Source of the DNA: Candidatus Firestonebacteria bacterium RIFOXYA2_FULL_40_8
Lineage (GTDB): Bacteria > Oederibacteriota > D2-FULL-39-29
Direction: 5' to 3'
Length of the DNA stretch: 6,091 nucleotides
Assembly (NCBI GenBank): GCA_001778355.1
Contig: MFGS01000042.1
Span: forward strand, 4,209 to 10,299
Shown here: one piece after another, positions 5,733 to 6,091 of the stretch
How positions within the stretch are numbered: the first letter of the stretch is position 1
Layout of the letters: every line of letters starts with the position of its first letter
Program-made: the position numbers and the translations under genes
The notes under the pieces: generated by a model
Databases searched by the model: none
What the model was told of the DNA's origin: nothing
The model's input: only the letters and a program-made list of their open reading frames with translations

Positions 5733-5808
5733 AAAAGCAAGCAAAGCAAACACAGCAAGTACAGGAAATACAGCAAAGGAAGTAAAAGAAGTGAAGCAAA
5801 GAAAGTGA
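5732..5808 (+). pseudogene. Probable displaced original 3' end of mltG
   Basis: It starts with the right copy of the 17-bp direct repeat. In the register equivalent to the mltG frame it reads KASKANTASTGNTAKEV then KEVKQRK, and stops at TGA (5806-5808). Because the two 17-bp copies are exactly 300 bp apart, dropping 5432-5731 on paper would join mltG in frame to this tail and give a 360-aa protein. A strong hairpin begins at this very stop codon, as is common just after a gene. I infer that this was the ancestral end of mltG before repeat insertion. Alternatively, it may be only a diverged tail-repeat copy. It has no start codon or ribosome-binding site of its own. Confidence 0.45.
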
Positions 5809-5844
5809 CAAAATGTACAATAATAAATATTGCACATTTTGTCA
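5806..5844 (+). terminator. 17-bp stem hairpin, possible operon terminator or mRNA end
   Basis: The arm at 5806-5822 (TGACAAAATGTACAATA) pairs with 5828-5844 with a single A-C mismatch and a 5-base loop. It starts on the displaced mltG stop codon. A run of six T appears only at 5855-5860, about ten bases after the stem. It is therefore not a textbook intrinsic terminator; it could instead stabilise an mRNA 3' end or belong to the neighbouring palindromic repeat. Confidence 0.4.
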
Positions 5845-5918
5845 TCCTGAGCGGTTTTTTGCGAAGGATCTCAGTACTTAAAGCGGAGATACTTCGCTAA
5901 GAGCCGCTCAGTATGACA
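5840..5918. repeat. Long imperfect palindrome (TCATCCTGAGCGG type)
   Basis: The left arm is 5840-5872 (TGTCATCCTGAGCGG ... GCGAAGGATCTC) and the right arm 5886-5918. They match at 28 of 33 positions, with a 13-base loop. The TGTCATCCTGAGCG...GCGAAGGATCTC pattern is one met as an interspersed intergenic repeat in diverse bacterial genomes. It ends one base before the ribosome-binding site region of the ABC gene, so it fills the leader of that gene. Its first five bases are shared with the preceding hairpin. Confidence 0.75.
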
Positions 5919-5919
5919 G

Positions 5920-5927
5920 AAGGGGAG
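5920..5927 (+). promoter_or_regulatory. Ribosome binding site of the ABC ATPase gene
   Basis: AAGGGGAG lies nine bases before the ATG at 5937. It starts two bases after the end of the long palindrome, so folding of that palindrome could influence access to it. Confidence 0.65.
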
Positions 5928-5936
5928 TGTAATATT

Positions 5937-6091
5937 ATGATCAAAATTGAAGGTGTTACGAAAAAATACGGGAACTTTACCGCGGTGGACAATCTCAATC
6001 TTGATATCAAAAAAGGAGAAATCTTCGGGTTTCTCGGTCCAAACGGCGCGGGTAAGACCACCACGCTCAAGATGATGAGCGGGCTCCTTAA
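5937..6091 (+). CDS. ABC transporter ATP-binding protein, N-terminal part only
   Basis: The ATG at 5937 opens 51 codons that run off the right edge. The protein begins MIKIEGVTKKYGNFTAVDNL, with the A-loop aromatic Y11 in the TKKYG context. It continues to GFLGPNGAGKTTTLKMMSG (31-49), where GPNGAGKTT (34-42) is the Walker A motif binding the ATP phosphates. The wording around Walker A (EIFGFLGPNGAGKTTTLKMM) is typical of the ATPase of ABC-2-type export systems (CcmA/NatA-like multidrug or polysaccharide exporters). The permease and the signature, Walker B and H-loop regions lie beyond the window. The gene is separated from mltG by the repeat region and so probably belongs to a different transcription unit, although no clear promoter was found. 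Confidence 0.93.
   Translation, partial: MIKIEGVTKKYGNFTAVDNLNLDIKKGEIFGFLGPNGAGKTTTLKMMSGLL

Noticed and set aside
5432..5760. Possible CRISPR array from the recurring units
   Set aside because: There are only three irregular copies with unequal spacing, the repeats contain coding-like tails, and no cas gene is near. The spacing is 110 then 190 bp.
5603..5785. 60-codon plus-strand frame through the repeat region
   Set aside because: Starts with TTG inside element B2, consists only of repeat sequence and has no clear ribosome-binding site. It is kept as an observation about the repeat, not as a gene.
5385..5845. Minus-strand frames of 68-87 codons opposite the mltG tail and repeats
   Set aside because: Leucine/phenylalanine/cysteine-rich products arise from the complement of A-rich lysine-coding repeats; no support as genes.

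Overview
The window comes from a bacterial chromosome of moderate-to-low GC, with Shine-Dalgarno-led genes, a peptidoglycan-processing gene (mltG) and a RuvX-type housekeeping gene. A GH29 alpha-L-fucosidase gene beside an AraC regulator suggests a glycan-degrading heterotroph. Abundant small palindromic and interspersed repeats between genes would fit an uncultured candidate-phylum lineage, but the sequence alone does not fix the taxon.

Left part (1-1938): a GH29 fucosidase lies on the minus strand and runs off the left edge. It is divergent from an AraC-family regulator on the plus strand. The 219-bp shared intergenic region carries a long imperfect inverted repeat built from AAGTACGA/AAGTACAA-like units. 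A perfect TATAAT lies only 6 bases before the AraC start codon, which suggests a leaderless mRNA. The layout suggests local control of fucoside use.

Middle (1939-5481): a good promoter candidate (TTGTAA-N17-TATCAT with an extended TG) and a perfect AAGGAGG ribosome-binding site precede four closely packed plus-strand genes. These are a 95-aa phasin-like helical protein, a 560-aa UbiB/AarF (ABC1) kinase-like membrane protein, ruvX (4-bp overlap with the kinase gene) and mltG. They look like one operon: the first two are probably a functional pair, and the last two are housekeeping (nucleic acid and cell wall).

Right part (5432-5936): this is the most unusual stretch. The 3' end of mltG seems to have been interrupted by about 300 bp of composite repeat bracketed by a 17-bp direct repeat. 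Removing the insert on paper would restore a longer mltG frame ending at 5806-5808. The insert holds lysine-coding tail copies and three copies of a ~56-75-bp element. In two of these copies, hairpin stems differ by paired, compensatory substitutions. It is followed by a 17-bp-stem hairpin and by a 33-bp-arm imperfect palindrome. The window ends in the first 51 codons of an ABC transporter ATPase (5937 onward).

No CRISPR array, tRNA, rRNA, transposase or phage gene is visible. The candidate new items are the composite repeat insertion with its covarying hairpins and, more modestly, the phasin-like/UbiB pair.
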